Shown in pieces: positions 42,948-51,638 of a stretch of DNA of 64,000 nt. Under the pieces are notes generated by a model. It did no database searches. It saw nothing but the letters and a program-made list of their open reading frames with translations, and was not told the origin of the DNA. The stretch's first letter is position 1, and the number at the start of each line of letters is the position of its first letter. Source of the DNA: Alicyclobacillus acidiphilus NBRC 100859 (GTDB lineage: Bacteria > Bacillota > Bacilli > Alicyclobacillales > Alicyclobacillaceae); NCBI RefSeq assembly GCF_001544355.1, contig NZ_BCQI01000011.1, forward strand, positions 28,461 through 92,460, in the 5' to 3' direction. The translations under genes were made by a program, and so were the position numbers.

Positions 42948-44090
42948 ATGACGCAAACGACGATTGCACGCCGGTCGGCGAGCGAGGTGTTCGAACAAAT
43001 TCTCCGTGACGAGCCGCTCGTCATCCTCGACGTGCGCAACGAAGAGGAGTATGCGGACTGGAGGATCGAAGGGCCGAGTGTGACCAGTATCAACATCCCG
43101 TACTTCGACCTGTTGGAGGGGGTCGATCCCGCTCTGGCACGGTTGCCGAAACATCAGCCGATCCTCGTGGTGTGCGCCAAAGAGGGATCGTCCGTGTACG
43201 TCGCAGAACAGTTGGTGGAGGCAGGTGTTCGGGATGTGGCTGTGCTCGCAGGCGGGATGAAGGCCTGGAGCGAAGCCTTGCGGCCGGTGAAGGTGGGCGA
43301 CCTCACCTCCGGCGGAGCGATTTATCAGTTCGTGCGCTTCGGAAAGGGGTGCTTGTCTTATCTGATTGCGTCTGATGGAGACGCGGCCGTTGTCGATGCG
43401 GTGCGGATGACCAGTGCGTATGAGCAGTTTGCAGCAGAGCATGGGCTCGTCATTCGCCACGTCATCGATACGCACCTGCACGCCGACCACATCTCCGGCG
43501 GCCGCAAGCTAGCCAAACATACAGGGGCGTCCTACTGGCTGCCGCCAAAAGATGCCGCAGAGGCGCAGTTCTCGTACGAGCCTCTCGAGGCGGGAAAAGA
43601 AATTGCGGTGGGCAAGGCGAATGTGCGCATCGTGCCGTTGTATTCGCCGGGCCACACCATCGGCAGTACCTCTCTCGTGGTGGACGACCGTTACCTGCTG
43701 TCGGGAGACATCCTGTTTGTCAAGTCCATCGGTCGCCCGGATCTGGCCGGGAAGGCAGAAGACTGGGCTGGGGATCTGCGGCGGACGTTGTACGACACGT
43801 ATGCCGGCCTGTCGTCCAACCTCGTCCTGCTGCCCGCCCACTACGCTGACCTGGACGAGATGGATGAGAACGGCGGTGTGTTCGCCCGGCTCGGAGAAGT
43901 GTATGAAACGAATGCGGGACTCAAGGTTCAGGACGAGATAGCGTTCCGTAAATTGGTGACGGAAAACCTGCCGCCGCAGCCGAATGCGTACCAGGAAATT
44001 CGACTCACGAACATGGGCAAATTGCACCCGGATGAAGAGGAGCAGCGGGAGATGGAAATCGGTCCGAACCGGTGCGCTGTACACGGCTGA
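42948..44090 (+). CDS. Rhodanese-persulfide dioxygenase fusion (CstB/ETHE1 type)
   Basis: 380 residues. The N-terminal rhodanese (about 1-110) has Cys76 in VVCAKEGSS. The metallo-beta-lactamase-fold part (about 125-370) has the iron-binding HLHADH (176-181), a PGHT segment (YSPGHTIGS) and LLSGDILF, then PAHY near 300. It oxidises glutathione- or CoA-type persulfide to sulfite. The rhodanese-first order is unusual, since CstB usually carries rhodanese after the dioxygenase. It belongs to the sulfide/persulfide detoxification operon; the sulfite exporter is the next gene. Confidence 0.92.
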   Translation: MTQTTIARRSASEVFEQILRDEPLVILDVRNEEEYADWRIEGPSVTSINIPYFDLLEGVDPALARLPKHQPILVVCAKEGSSVYVAEQLVEAGVRDVAVLAGGMKAWSEALRPVKVGDLTSGGAIYQFVRFGKGCLSYLIASDGDAAVVDAVRMTSAYEQFAAEHGLVIRHVIDTHLHADHISGGRKLAKHTGASYWLPPKDAAEAQFSYEPLEAGKEIAVGKANVRIVPLYSPGHTIGSTSLVVDDRYLLSGDILFVKSIGRPDLAGKAEDWAGDLRRTLYDTYAGLSSNLVLLPAHYADLDEMDENGGVFARLGEVYETNAGLKVQDEIAFRKLVTENLPPQPNAYQEIRLTNMGKLHPDEEEQREMEIGPNRCAVHG

Positions 44091-44228
44091 CAGGATGGGG
44101 GAGTTGGTGCACCGTCTTAGGAGCTCGCTCTGACCGTCGAACAAGTGGATGGTCCTGACAGGAGGGGTGTTCTGCTGTACGTCGTTGATGTTTGGTTCTG
44201 GATCCACGTGTAATTTTTTTGCGGCGGA

Positions 44229-44245
44229 ATATACCCCGTCGGGTA
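44229..44245 (+). promoter_or_regulatory. Second CstR-type operator before the sulfite exporter
   Basis: ATATACCCCGTCGGGTA (44229-44245) has the TACCC/GGGTA inverted halves of a CstR site and sits 13 bases before the tauE-like GTG, after a possible TTGATG/TGTAAT promoter (about 44183-44212). The exporter may therefore have a separate CstR-controlled start. Confidence 0.6.
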
Positions 44246-44258
44246 AGGGGGTGCGTGT

Positions 44259-45050
44259 GTGCCGCATTTGACCGCAGTTCAGATGATGCTGGCGGTTTTG
44301 GCGGGCGGGGTGGTGGGATTCACCCTTGGGCTGATTGGTGGCGGCGGGTCTATCCTCGCCGTCCCCCTGCTCTTGTACGTGGTGGGGGTTCACGATCCGC
44401 ACACCGTGATCGGCAGTACAGCCCTGGCGGTGGCAGTGAACGCCTACGTAAACCTCATCCCGCACTGGAAGCAAGGCAACGTTCACTGGAAGGCGGCGGT
44501 TGCGTTTGCCATACCAGGTGCCGTGGGGGCTTATGCCGGTTCCGTGCTCGGTAAGCTGGCGAACGACAAGATGCTGCTGTTTCTGTTCGCCATACTGATG
44601 CTCATCATCGCCGCTTGGATGCTGCGGCCGAAACGAAACCGGAATGCAGCGGGCAGAGGACCGAACGTTCGGATCGGGAGAGTCGTTCCAACGGGTCTTA
44701 CGACCGGTCTGGTGTCCGGGTTTTTCGGAATCGGAGGCGGATTTTTGATTGTGCCAGGGCTGGTGTTTTCTGCGGGTCTGTCCATGGCGGAGGCGATTGG
44801 GACGTCGCTGTTCTCTGTGGGAACCTTTGGTCTGACGACGGCCGTGTCTTATGCCCTGTCCGGTCTCGTCGACTGGCTGATTGTGTTGCTTTACATCGGT
44901 GGAGGCCTGGTGGGCGGTGTGCTTGGTGTCTACACTTGTACTCGGATTGGGCGCAACGTCCGGCGGCTTCAGGTCTTGTTTTCGGGCGTGTTGGTGGCGG
45001 TGGCATGTTACATGCTGTATGTAAATTTGACGGCATTCCATCTGCTGTAG
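44259..45050 (+). CDS. TauE/SafE-family sulfite exporter
   Basis: 263 residues from a GTG six bases after AAGGGGGTG. About eight helices in two halves with TSAFE-type GGGGSILAVPLL and GIGGGFLIVPGLV repeats. It exports sulfite made by the persulfide dioxygenase just upstream. The same pairing occurs in staphylococcal cst clusters (tauE next to cstR). Confidence 0.9.
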   Translation: MPHLTAVQMMLAVLAGGVVGFTLGLIGGGGSILAVPLLLYVVGVHDPHTVIGSTALAVAVNAYVNLIPHWKQGNVHWKAAVAFAIPGAVGAYAGSVLGKLANDKMLLFLFAILMLIIAAWMLRPKRNRNAAGRGPNVRIGRVVPTGLTTGLVSGFFGIGGGFLIVPGLVFSAGLSMAEAIGTSLFSVGTFGLTTAVSYALSGLVDWLIVLLYIGGGLVGGVLGVYTCTRIGRNVRRLQVLFSGVLVAVACYMLYVNLTAFHLL

Positions 45051-45063
45051 GGAGGTGTGAGGG

Positions 45064-45444
45064 ATGAACTGGCTTGGACTCGTTTTGGTCGTGTTCGTTC
45101 TTGGATACGTGGCGTATCGTATGCTGCCCGCAAAGGGTGTGCGGTCTATCCGGACGGAAGAATTGAAACAGATGCTCTTAAGCAAACACCCACTCGTCCA
45201 GTATATAGACGTGCGGGAGCCGGGGGAGTTTCGGAATGGGCACATCCAAGGGTTTCGCAACATCCCGCTTGGGCAACTGAAGCGCCGGCTAGGCGAGCTC
45301 GATCGGGATAAACCGGTGGTGGTGATGTGCCATAGCGGTATGCGAAGTGCACAGGCGGCACGGCTCCTGGTGAAACAGGGATTCTCCGATGTACGCAATG
45401 TATCAGGTGGCATGTTGGCTTGGAATTCCCGCCGAGGCGGATGA
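45064..45444 (+). CDS. Membrane-anchored rhodanese
   Basis: 126 residues. An N-terminal helix (WLGLVLVVFVLGYVAYRML) anchors a rhodanese domain with YIDVREPGEF and active-site Cys in VVMCHSGMRSAQ. It begins 13 bases after the exporter. Its sequence is the source-like match for the fragment at 38468. Confidence 0.9.
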   Translation: MNWLGLVLVVFVLGYVAYRMLPAKGVRSIRTEELKQMLLSKHPLVQYIDVREPGEFRNGHIQGFRNIPLGQLKRRLGELDRDKPVVVMCHSGMRSAQAARLLVKQGFSDVRNVSGGMLAWNSRRGG

Positions 45445-45515
45445 GACTCGTCGAGGACGTCCGCTTTTGTACGGAGGGGGGTATAATACAGGAAAGACAG
45501 GAGGATAAAAAAACA

Positions 45516-45776
45516 ATGGAGTACAACGATCCAGTAAAGCACCGGCTGCGCCGCATTGAGGGGCAGGTGCGGGGCGTACTCCACATGATGGAGCAAGGAA
45601 AGTCGTGTAAAGAAGTGGTGACGCAACTGTCGGCGATTCGGTCTGCGGTGGATAGGGTCATCATGTACGTAGTCGGCGAGAATATGGAGCAGTGCATTCG
45701 GGAGGAAATCTCTGGCGGTGGTAGTGCCGACAAGGTCATTCGGGAAGCGATTGACCTGTTGATGAAAAGCAGATAG
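45516..45776 (+). CDS. cstR: Persulfide-sensing repressor CstR
   Basis: 86 residues from the ATG at 45516, behind AGGAGG (the frame extends 32 codons upstream). The CsoR/RcnR core [14 protein letters not shown] is present. Cys31 (KSCKE) and Cys60 (EQCIRE) align with the two sensing Cys of CstR. The His ligand found in copper sensors is absent, so it should sense persulfide or polysulfide and release the TACCC-type operators upstream of the operon. Confidence 0.92.
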   Translation: MEYNDPVKHRLRRIEGQVRGVLHMMEQGKSCKEVVTQLSAIRSAVDRVIMYVVGENMEQCIREEISGGGSADKVIREAIDLLMKSR

Positions 45777-45793
45777 GAGGGTGAAATGAAAAC

Positions 45794-46111
45794 ATGGCAA
45801 CGGTAACGGCAACGGACCAGAATTTTGGCACTCTCATCAACGGAGACAAGCCGGTGTTGGTTGACTTTTGGGCGGCGTGGTGCGGGCCATGCAGAATGAT
45901 GGCACCCGTACTGGAGGATTTGTCTAACGACACCGAGGGCAAACTGGTGGTCGCTAAGCTCAACGTCGATGAAAATCCGAGGACAGCCGGTGCGTTTGGG
46001 ATCATGAGCATTCCCACCATGATTTTGTTTCAAAACGGAAGGCCTGTGAAGCAATTGGTCGGCTACATGCCGAAGAGTGAACTCGTCAGCCGCTTGGCGG
46101 ACGTACTGTAA
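45794..46111 (+). CDS. trxA: Thioredoxin
   Basis: 105 residues with the active site WAAWCGPCRMMAP and cis-Pro in SIPTMILF; the normal length for TrxA. A ribosome site (GGAGGGTG) precedes it. In this operon it may reduce protein persulfides or recycle rhodanese and DsrE carriers. Confidence 0.94.
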   Translation: MATVTATDQNFGTLINGDKPVLVDFWAAWCGPCRMMAPVLEDLSNDTEGKLVVAKLNVDENPRTAGAFGIMSIPTMILFQNGRPVKQLVGYMPKSELVSRLADVL

Positions 46112-46138
46112 CCATTTCGAGAAGGGGCGTGACGAACC

Positions 46139-46534
46139 GTGGCACTCGATTTTCACTACAGTGTCAGCACCACGAAGACCGTCGACGAGGCAGTGCAGGC
46201 GCTGGAAGCGGCGTTGAAGGACCGAAAATTCGGCGTCCTGTGGCAGATGGACATCCCTTCAAAGCTGCAGGAAAAGGGCGTGGAGTTTAACAAACCCTAC
46301 CGGGTGCTGGAGGTCTGTAACCCACACGAGGCGAAACAGGTGCTGACCACTAACCTGATGGTAGGGTACTTCCTACCCTGCAAAGTGGTGGTATATGAGG
46401 ACCAAGGGAAGACCTTTATCGGCTTGCCCAAACCGACCACACTGATGGGTGTCATCGGAGATTCCAGTCTGATGGAAACGGCACAACGGGTGGAAGCGGC
46501 ATTGAAGCAGGCGGTGAACGAAGCAGCCCAGTAA
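46139..46534 (+). CDS. DUF302-family protein (second copy)
   Basis: 131 residues from a GTG, closely matching the copy at 38539: KFGVLWQMDIPSKLQEKGV, VLEVCNPHEAKQVLT and FLPCKVVVYE. It lies 27 bases after trxA in the sulfur operon. Role unknown; the conserved Cys and position suggest sulfur or redox handling. Confidence 0.87.
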   Translation: MALDFHYSVSTTKTVDEAVQALEAALKDRKFGVLWQMDIPSKLQEKGVEFNKPYRVLEVCNPHEAKQVLTTNLMVGYFLPCKVVVYEDQGKTFIGLPKPTTLMGVIGDSSLMETAQRVEAALKQAVNEAAQ

Positions 46535-46550
46535 AATGGGAGAGGGGCTT

Positions 46551-47107
46551 TATGGGACACCGGTTTAACCCGAAGCATATCGAGAAACTGGACAATCCGG
46601 AGCGGAGAAAGCTTTTGCCACCTGACGAAATTCTGAAGTGGTTAGACGTAAAACGGGATCATGGCAGATGTTGGTTGCGGATCGGGGTATTTCACGATTC
46701 CGCTAGCCCAGCTGACGGCTGAAACCGTGTACGGGATCGACGTTTCTGGTGAGATGTTGGAGATGCTCGGAGAACGTGCTGCGCAGGCAGATGTGAGTAA
46801 CATCGAGCGGATCGAGGCGGTGGCCGAGCATATTCCATTGCCTGACGGAAGTGTGGACCGTATTCTCTGTTCGCTCGTTCTGCATGAGGTTGACGACCTC
46901 GACCAGACATTGGCAGAATTCCGGCGGTTGCTGAAATCCAGCGGCAAGTTGATGGTCATCGAGTGGGAGAGGAAACCGATGGAGATGGGGCCGCCGCTCG
47001 AAGAGCGCATTGACGCCGGTGCTTTGTCGCAGAAGATCACGGAAGCCGGCTTTCAATGTCAGCCGTTTCGTCCGAATATGCAACAATATGTTTTGGTGGC
47101 ACAATAA
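46551..47107 (+). pseudogene. Class I methyltransferase, frameshifted
   Basis: The ATG at 46551 (GAGAGGGG upstream) begins MGHRFNPKHIEKLDNPERRK, but the frame is lost near 46655, just before motif I. The next frame continues MADVGCGSGYFTIPL, YGIDVSGEML and the post-III SSGKLMVIEW to the stop at 47107. A one-base repair would restore a ~185-residue UbiE-like enzyme. Such methyltransferases recur beside TusA/rhodanese genes. Either a sequencing error or a recent loss. Confidence 0.75.
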
Positions 47108-47243
47108 AGAGTCAAGGGCATGTCTGGCCAATCGAAGTCTGGAGTGCCGGCGTCCGACATTTGTCACATGCTCCCCACTAGGGAGTGTCTTTGTACGGCC
47201 GTTATGCAACCATTAGACAGGGAATTGGGAGTGGAAGTGGGGG

Positions 47244-48119
47244 ATGTCGGTTTTGCTTGGGCGCATTCGAAATGCCGTCCTGAACACCTTGCCGCTAAAG
47301 TCAGTTCGAGAGTGTCGAGGCTATCATTGGTTTGTAGTGGGAACCGTGTGCGCCGGAGCGTTCATGGCCGCCTTGAATGTCAGCATCATCAACATTGCGT
47401 TACCCGTGCTGAAAAAACAGTTCCATGTCCGAATGCACATCATCGAGTGGGTGAGTCTCGTTTATTTGCTCACTCTCGCCGGGTTGATTGTTCCCTTCGG
47501 ACGGGTGGCGGACATGTTTGGCCCGCGATGGATGTATGCTTTTGGATTCACGGTGTTTATGATTGGCTCGTTGATGTGCGGATTGGCTCCGACATTGACC
47601 TTCTTACTTGTCTCAAGAGTTGTGCAGGCAATTGGCGCTGCCATGCTTCAAGCAAACAGTGTCGCTATCATCACGGCTGCTGCGCCGGCATCGGATCGTG
47701 GGAAGGCAATCGGCTTTCAGGCGAGTGCGCAGGGCATCGGATTGAGTCTAGGTCCAGTCATTGGGGGGGCGTTGATTTCGTTTTTGAATTAGCGCTGGAT
47801 CTTTTTTGTAAACCTCCCCGTTGGAATGATTGGAACGGTGCTTGGTATTTTACTACTCCCTCAGGATAAGAAGCCCCTTAAACATGAGCGGTTCGATTTT
47901 GCAGGAGCAGCACTTTTAGCACCGGCACTCGTTGCACTGATTTATTTCTTGAATATGGGACTCAAAGAGGGATGGGCATCACCGGCTGTGGTAGTCAGTT
48001 ACGTGGTTTTTACAATTGGAATGGTGACATTTTTGGTTGTTGAGAGACAATCAGATTCTCCAATGGTGGATTTGAAGTACCGTCAAGAAGTTTGTGTAAG
48101 CAATGCTTGGCAGCGATAA
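47244..48119 (+). pseudogene. MFS (DHA2-type) efflux pump, nonsense mutation and truncation
   Basis: Starts MSVLLGRIRNAVLN and shows helices 1-6 of a 14-helix drug/H+ antiporter (MAALNVSIINIALP, motif A GRVADMFGPRWMYA). A TAG at 47790-47792 replaces the Trp codon of the NWRWIFFVNLPVG motif. The same frame continues RWIFFVNLPVGMIGTVLG to about 48080 and then stops matching, with the C-terminal half lost at an IS relic. A non-functional remnant. Confidence 0.88.
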
Positions 48120-48129
48120 AGAAGCAGGG

Positions 48130-48305
48130 AACGTGGGTTTCGAGCGGCGAGGCCCTCGACCCACGGCCTGGGGCGGGCACGCTATCGCGGCAAGCGACGC
48201 GTAGCGATCCAAGTGTATCTCACGTTTCTGGTTGTGAACGTGAAACGGATCGTAAGCTTGATACAAAGCCGACCACCTTCAGCTGTCTCCGCGTATTCGT
48301 AAAAC
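48130..48305 (+). mobile_element. IS1182-type transposase 3' remnant
   Basis: One frame reads STHGLGRARYRGKRRVAIQV and YLTFLVVNVKRIV, the characteristic C-terminal tail of IS1182-like DDE transposases. No upstream transposase or clear ends remain. It abuts the truncated MFS gene and probably caused its loss. The next 300 bases to the cation exporter show nothing recognisable. Confidence 0.65.
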
Positions 48306-48599
48306 CGGTCGCCGTGATCAAAACCACGAACAGATGGAAATATGGGCAAAGAAAATGGGGGCGGGTGTACCCGTCACCATTGTTCGCAGGTTAGACACAC
48401 GCAGTTTTCCCCCTGGAATTTCGAATCGAACCCCCTGATTCCGTGAAATTCCCCACTTTTTCAGAGCTCTCGTAGGAACGTACTGGTTTGATTCACCGAA
48501 GCACCACCACAGGGTCTGCTGGTATTTTTGCCACGGGCATGGATTCGCCGGAAGACAGAACGCTCGTTTTCGAGCGACCCTGTATTAAAGTGATTTGGA

Positions 48600-49250
48600 T
48601 CAACAGCAATCGTCATGGCAGCAACCGCACGCATTTTCCTTGTCACGTGCCTCTTGAATTGCTTCCCATCCCTCTTTGACCACGAAGTATACAAGCACCA
48701 ACGCTGCAATTGAATCGATCCACCACCAACCCAGTAAAGCAGTGAATACAACGCCAGCTAGAACAGTCCACGCCATGTAGGCACAGACGATACTGCATGA
48801 CCCATCCGCCCGAAGTGCCTTACTTCCAATTTCGGATCCAATTCTCTTTTTTGCTCGTGACAAATAGGGCATGATGACTCCTGAAGCAATAGCCAAGCCA
48901 ATCCCCACGTAGGTGGACTCTGCTCCTTGATGTGTCCACAACTTATCAGCGGATGCGACAACGATATAAACTGCCAACAAGAGCAAGGCGATTCCAACAA
49001 CCCAAGATGACACTTTTTCTGCCCGTTTTACTCGTTCCAAGCTTGCTCCGCTCGCTTCGATGGTCAAACGCCATAACAAGACCGCCCCAGCAATCAACTC
49101 GATGATGCTGTCAGCCCCGAAGGCCACCAGAGCCAATGAATGGGCGAGGAGGCCTGCACCAATTGCAACACCCGCCTCGACAATCATCCAAAGTATGGAT
49201 ACCAATTCAATGGTAACACCCTTTTTGACAGACACAGCATGTGTGGACAC
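48600..49250 (-). CDS. Cation diffusion facilitator-like transporter with Cys tail
   Basis: 216 residues from a GTG at 49250. About six helices, with the CDF-type SLALVAFGADSIIELIAG and DSIAALVLVYFVVKEGWEAI segments whose Asp residues form the transport site. The C-terminal cytoplasmic domain is absent, replaced by a Cys/His tail (CGCCHDDCC), fitting Cd, Zn or Pb chelation. It is one base from the ArsR gene upstream on the same strand. Confidence 0.85.
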   Translation of the reverse strand: MSTHAVSVKKGVTIELVSILWMIVEAGVAIGAGLLAHSLALVAFGADSIIELIAGAVLLWRLTIEASGASLERVKRAEKVSSWVVGIALLLLAVYIVVASADKLWTHQGAESTYVGIGLAIASGVIMPYLSRAKKRIGSEIGSKALRADGSCSIVCAYMAWTVLAGVVFTALLGWWWIDSIAALVLVYFVVKEGWEAIQEARDKENACGCCHDDCC

Positions 49251-49251
49251 G

Positions 49252-49611
49252 TTAGCACCCTCCTTTTACCGGTTCTTTTACATCATCGGCGCAGTAATTA
49301 ACGCACCTGGATACACGCTCTGCCGTGATCGCCAGTATGTCGTCAGCCGCACGCAAAAGACCTTCAACTCGTTCATCCGCCAAGCGATAATACATATGAC
49401 GCCATTCTTGTCGGGAGGTCACCAAGCCGCAATCCTTCAAACAGGCCAGATGTCCAGAGACGTTGCTTTGAGTCAGTCCGGTTTCCTCCACCAGTGTACT
49501 GACGGTTTTCTCGCCATCCCGCAAGGCCAGCAACAAAGCTAGACGAGAGGCATCTGCGAGTCCTCGGAATAACTTGGCCCTCAATTTCAATGCCTCACTT
49601 GAAATGACCAT
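49252..49611 (-). CDS. ArsR/SmtB metal repressor (CmtR/CadC-like)
   Basis: 119 residues with the HTH TQSNVSGHLACLKDCGLV carrying Cys residues as in CmtR, and a Cys-rich C-terminal end (SRCVNYCADD, GGC). These thiols suit Cd(II), Pb(II) or Hg(II). It shares an operon with the CDF gene. A perfect palindrome at 49645 upstream is the likely operator. Confidence 0.88.
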   Translation of the reverse strand: MVISSEALKLRAKLFRGLADASRLALLLALRDGEKTVSTLVEETGLTQSNVSGHLACLKDCGLVTSRQEWRHMYYRLADERVEGLLRAADDILAITAERVSRCVNYCADDVKEPVKGGC

Positions 49612-49644
49612 CGTGCCACCTCAAATCTACATATGGTGATATGA

Positions 49645-49662
49645 GCATATGATACCATATGC
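49645..49662 (-). promoter_or_regulatory. Palindromic operator of the ArsR-CDF operon
   Basis: GCATATG (49645-49651), ATAC, CATATGC (49656-49662): a perfect 7-4-7 inverted repeat 33 bases upstream of the arsR-type start, typical of SmtB/ArsR sites. Confidence 0.65.
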
Positions 49663-49693
49663 ATAAGTATTTGAATACAGTAACCGACGGGGT

Positions 49694-49746
49694 TTGACAC
49701 GGTTTCGAGATGAGCATACTATAGTTTATGAATATATGATCATATA
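49694..49746 (+). promoter_or_regulatory. Promoter and operator of the czrA-czcD operon
   Basis: TTGACA (49694-49699), 17 bases, TACTAT (49717-49722), then the perfect palindrome TATATGATCATATA (49733-49746) over the transcription start. A SmtB/CzrA-type repressor bound there would block initiation. Confidence 0.75.
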
Positions 49747-49758
49747 GGGGAGTTCGTC

Positions 49759-50154
49759 ATGGCAATACACCTACATGAAGACCGGTGTGGGGAGTCGGTT
49801 GTTCATCAGGAGGCTGTGGCGGAGTGTTTGCCCAGTCAACTGAACGATCAGGTTGTCGAAAGCTTGTCAGAGTCGTTTAAAGCTTTGGCCGATCCGACAC
49901 GAATCCGGATTCTGTACAACTTATCAAAAAGGGAACTCTGCGTTTGTGATTTGGCCGAGATTCTTGGCATGACGCAATCGGCAGTTTCTCATCAGCTCCG
50001 ATACCTCCGAACTTTGCGCATTGTCAAGGGACGCCGAGAAGGAAACACAGTGTACTATACGTGTGACGACGCACATATCATTGGTCTTTTACAAATGGGA
50101 GTTGACCATGCTATGCATGTAGAACGAGATAAGGGGAATGTACATGACTCATGA
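49759..50154 (+). CDS. ArsR/SmtB-family repressor (CzrA/CadC-like)
   Basis: 131 residues with the ELCVCDLAEILGM metal-box segment (Cys pair as in CadC) and HTH TQSAVSHQLRYLR. The C-terminal alpha-5 helix has D/H residues (DHAMHVERD) for a second Zn site. It precedes and overlaps the czcD-like gene, which it should repress in the absence of Zn/Cd/Co. Confidence 0.9.
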   Translation: MAIHLHEDRCGESVVHQEAVAECLPSQLNDQVVESLSESFKALADPTRIRILYNLSKRELCVCDLAEILGMTQSAVSHQLRYLRTLRIVKGRREGNTVYYTCDDAHIIGLLQMGVDHAMHVERDKGNVHDS

Positions 50155-51091
50155 TCACGAACATGACCATGGGCACGACCATGGGGATGTGTTTCACTCA
50201 CACGCTCCTGCCAGCAAAATGAAAACAGCGTTTGCTCTGACCTTGGTGATTCTGATTGTTGAGGTCATTGGTGGATGGATTTCGCACAGCCTGGCGCTCT
50301 TATCTGACGCCGGTCATGTATTGACGGACATCGCAGCTATTGGGCTATCCTGGTTTGCCTTGAAACAGGCAGAGAAGCGGTCGAACGAGAAGATGACGTA
50401 TGGATATTACCGATCTGGAATTTTGGCGGCGCTCATCAATGGAATCACGTTGATTTTGATTACAGTTTGGATTCTGTGGGAAGCGTACGACAGGTTCCAG
50501 AAACCCGAAGCGGTTACTCCGGTTTGGATGTTTGTGAGTGCGGGTGTTGGCCTTCTCATGAACCTGTACCTGGGGCTGGGTATGCGCAAAGAAGAGGACA
50601 TCAACGTTAAGAGCGCCGTCTTGCACATGCTCGGGGATGCGGCTGCATCAGCCGGTGTCATCGTCGGCGGAGTGATTATCCTTGTCACCAAGTGGTATGT
50701 GATTGATCCGATTCTCAGTGTACTGATCGCTCTGTTGATTGCGTTCGGTGCCTGGAAAATCGTGCGACAGACCGTGGTGATTCTGATGGAAGGAACACCG
50801 AAAGGCGTTGACTTCCAGAAGGTCGTAGGCGAAATCAGATCAGCACCTGGTGTTCAGGATGTACACGACGTACATGTATGGAGTATCACCAGCGGTAAAA
50901 ATGCGATGTCTTGTCACGTTGTGTTAGACGGAGATATGACCATCCGTGATAGCCAGAAGATTTTACGGGACATAGAACATCGCTTGATTCATATGGGGAT
51001 CGGTCATGTAACGATTCAGACCGAAGATGCGGAGCACCCGCATAGTGAATCGGAGATTTGTGCCACGAAGGAACTAGTACATCACCACTAG
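50144..51091 (+). CDS. czcD: Zn/Cd cation diffusion facilitator (CzcD-like)
   Basis: About 315 residues; the ATG at 50144 is seven bases after AAGGGG and overlaps the repressor stop (another ATG is two codons earlier). The N-terminus is a His-rich tail (THDHEHDHGHDHGDVFHSH). Six helices with transport Asp/His in SLALLSDAGHVLTDIAA and HMLGDAAASAGV. A C-terminal cytoplasmic domain with HDVHVWSITSGK is normal for CzcD. Exports Zn(II), Cd(II) or Co(II). Confidence 0.94.
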   Translation: MTHDHEHDHGHDHGDVFHSHAPASKMKTAFALTLVILIVEVIGGWISHSLALLSDAGHVLTDIAAIGLSWFALKQAEKRSNEKMTYGYYRSGILAALINGITLILITVWILWEAYDRFQKPEAVTPVWMFVSAGVGLLMNLYLGLGMRKEEDINVKSAVLHMLGDAAASAGVIVGGVIILVTKWYVIDPILSVLIALLIAFGAWKIVRQTVVILMEGTPKGVDFQKVVGEIRSAPGVQDVHDVHVWSITSGKNAMSCHVVLDGDMTIRDSQKILRDIEHRLIHMGIGHVTIQTEDAEHPHSESEICATKELVHHH

Positions 51092-51106
51092 GGGGAGGAG
51101 AGAGCG

Positions 51107-51445
51107 ATGTCGAATTTCTTTCGGGATTTGTTTGGTCACGGCCATCATGGAAGCCATCACAGTGGTCACCATCATGACCATGATCACTATCACGACCATC
51201 ATGCTCATCATTTTGAACATTATGATGAGGAAGACCATCACGGACTTCATCACCACGAGCACCATGGCTCACAGGTTGTCGTCACTCAGTGTCCCACTTG
51301 CGGTCGAGCGAACAGCACCGCCCACAACTTTTGTTCACATTGTGGCACGAATCTAAAACCCCAACACATTGAGTGCCGAAGTTGTGGTCGTCCAGTAGTG
51401 CCCAAAGAGGCTTCGTTTTGTCCAAATTGCGGAGAGAAACTGTAG
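51107..51445 (+). CDS. His-rich double zinc-ribbon protein
   Basis: 112 residues from an ATG after GGGGGAGGAG. The first ~55 residues are extremely His/Asp-rich (GHHHDHDHYHDHHAHHFEH). The rest is two zinc ribbons (CPTCGRANSTAHNFCSHCG and CRSCGRPVVPKEASFCPNCG). It follows czcD by 15 bases and ends in a terminator region, so it is co-regulated. It probably buffers Zn or loads the exporter; no family name fits the combination. Confidence 0.8.
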   Translation: MSNFFRDLFGHGHHGSHHSGHHHDHDHYHDHHAHHFEHYDEEDHHGLHHHEHHGSQVVVTQCPTCGRANSTAHNFCSHCGTNLKPQHIECRSCGRPVVPKEASFCPNCGEKL

Positions 51446-51532
51446 GGTAGGGATGAGACGGTAGCCTGAATTACTTCAATTGCCGGGGTGTCTTGCTTAA
51501 CCACTCCGGCAAACCGTCGTCCCTAAAACAGG

Positions 51533-51571
51533 GATCGCCGTTTTGTTTTCAGCCGTGAGCGGCGATTTTTC
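51533..51571 (+). terminator. Rho-independent terminator after the Zn operon
   Basis: ATCGCCG (51534-51540) pairs with CGGCGAT (51560-51566), followed by TTTTT to 51570. A second stem, GCCGGGGTG with CACTCCGGC, lies upstream at 51482-51510. Either would end transcription of the czcD operon. Confidence 0.7.
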
Positions 51572-51638
51572 TATGTTGGCAGGGTCCGTGAAACACGCCT
51601 TACACTCGACCAGATTGGCCTCGAGAGGATGAAACTTT

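Noticed and set aside
45516..45776. A second copper sensor CsoR
   Set aside because: It has Cys31 and Cys60 but not the His ligand, and is surrounded by sulfur genes and TACCC-type sites, so CstR fits better.
43509..45812. A 767-codon open frame on the minus strand
   Set aside because: It lies antisense to five well-supported genes (dioxygenase, exporter, rhodanese, CstR, thioredoxin start), has no ribosome site, and its protein is rich in His/Arg/Pro with no domain; a by-product of codon bias in the real genes.
48480..48600. An attachment site or IS end beside the cation exporter
   Set aside because: No inverted repeat pair or duplication could be matched across the IS1182 remnant.
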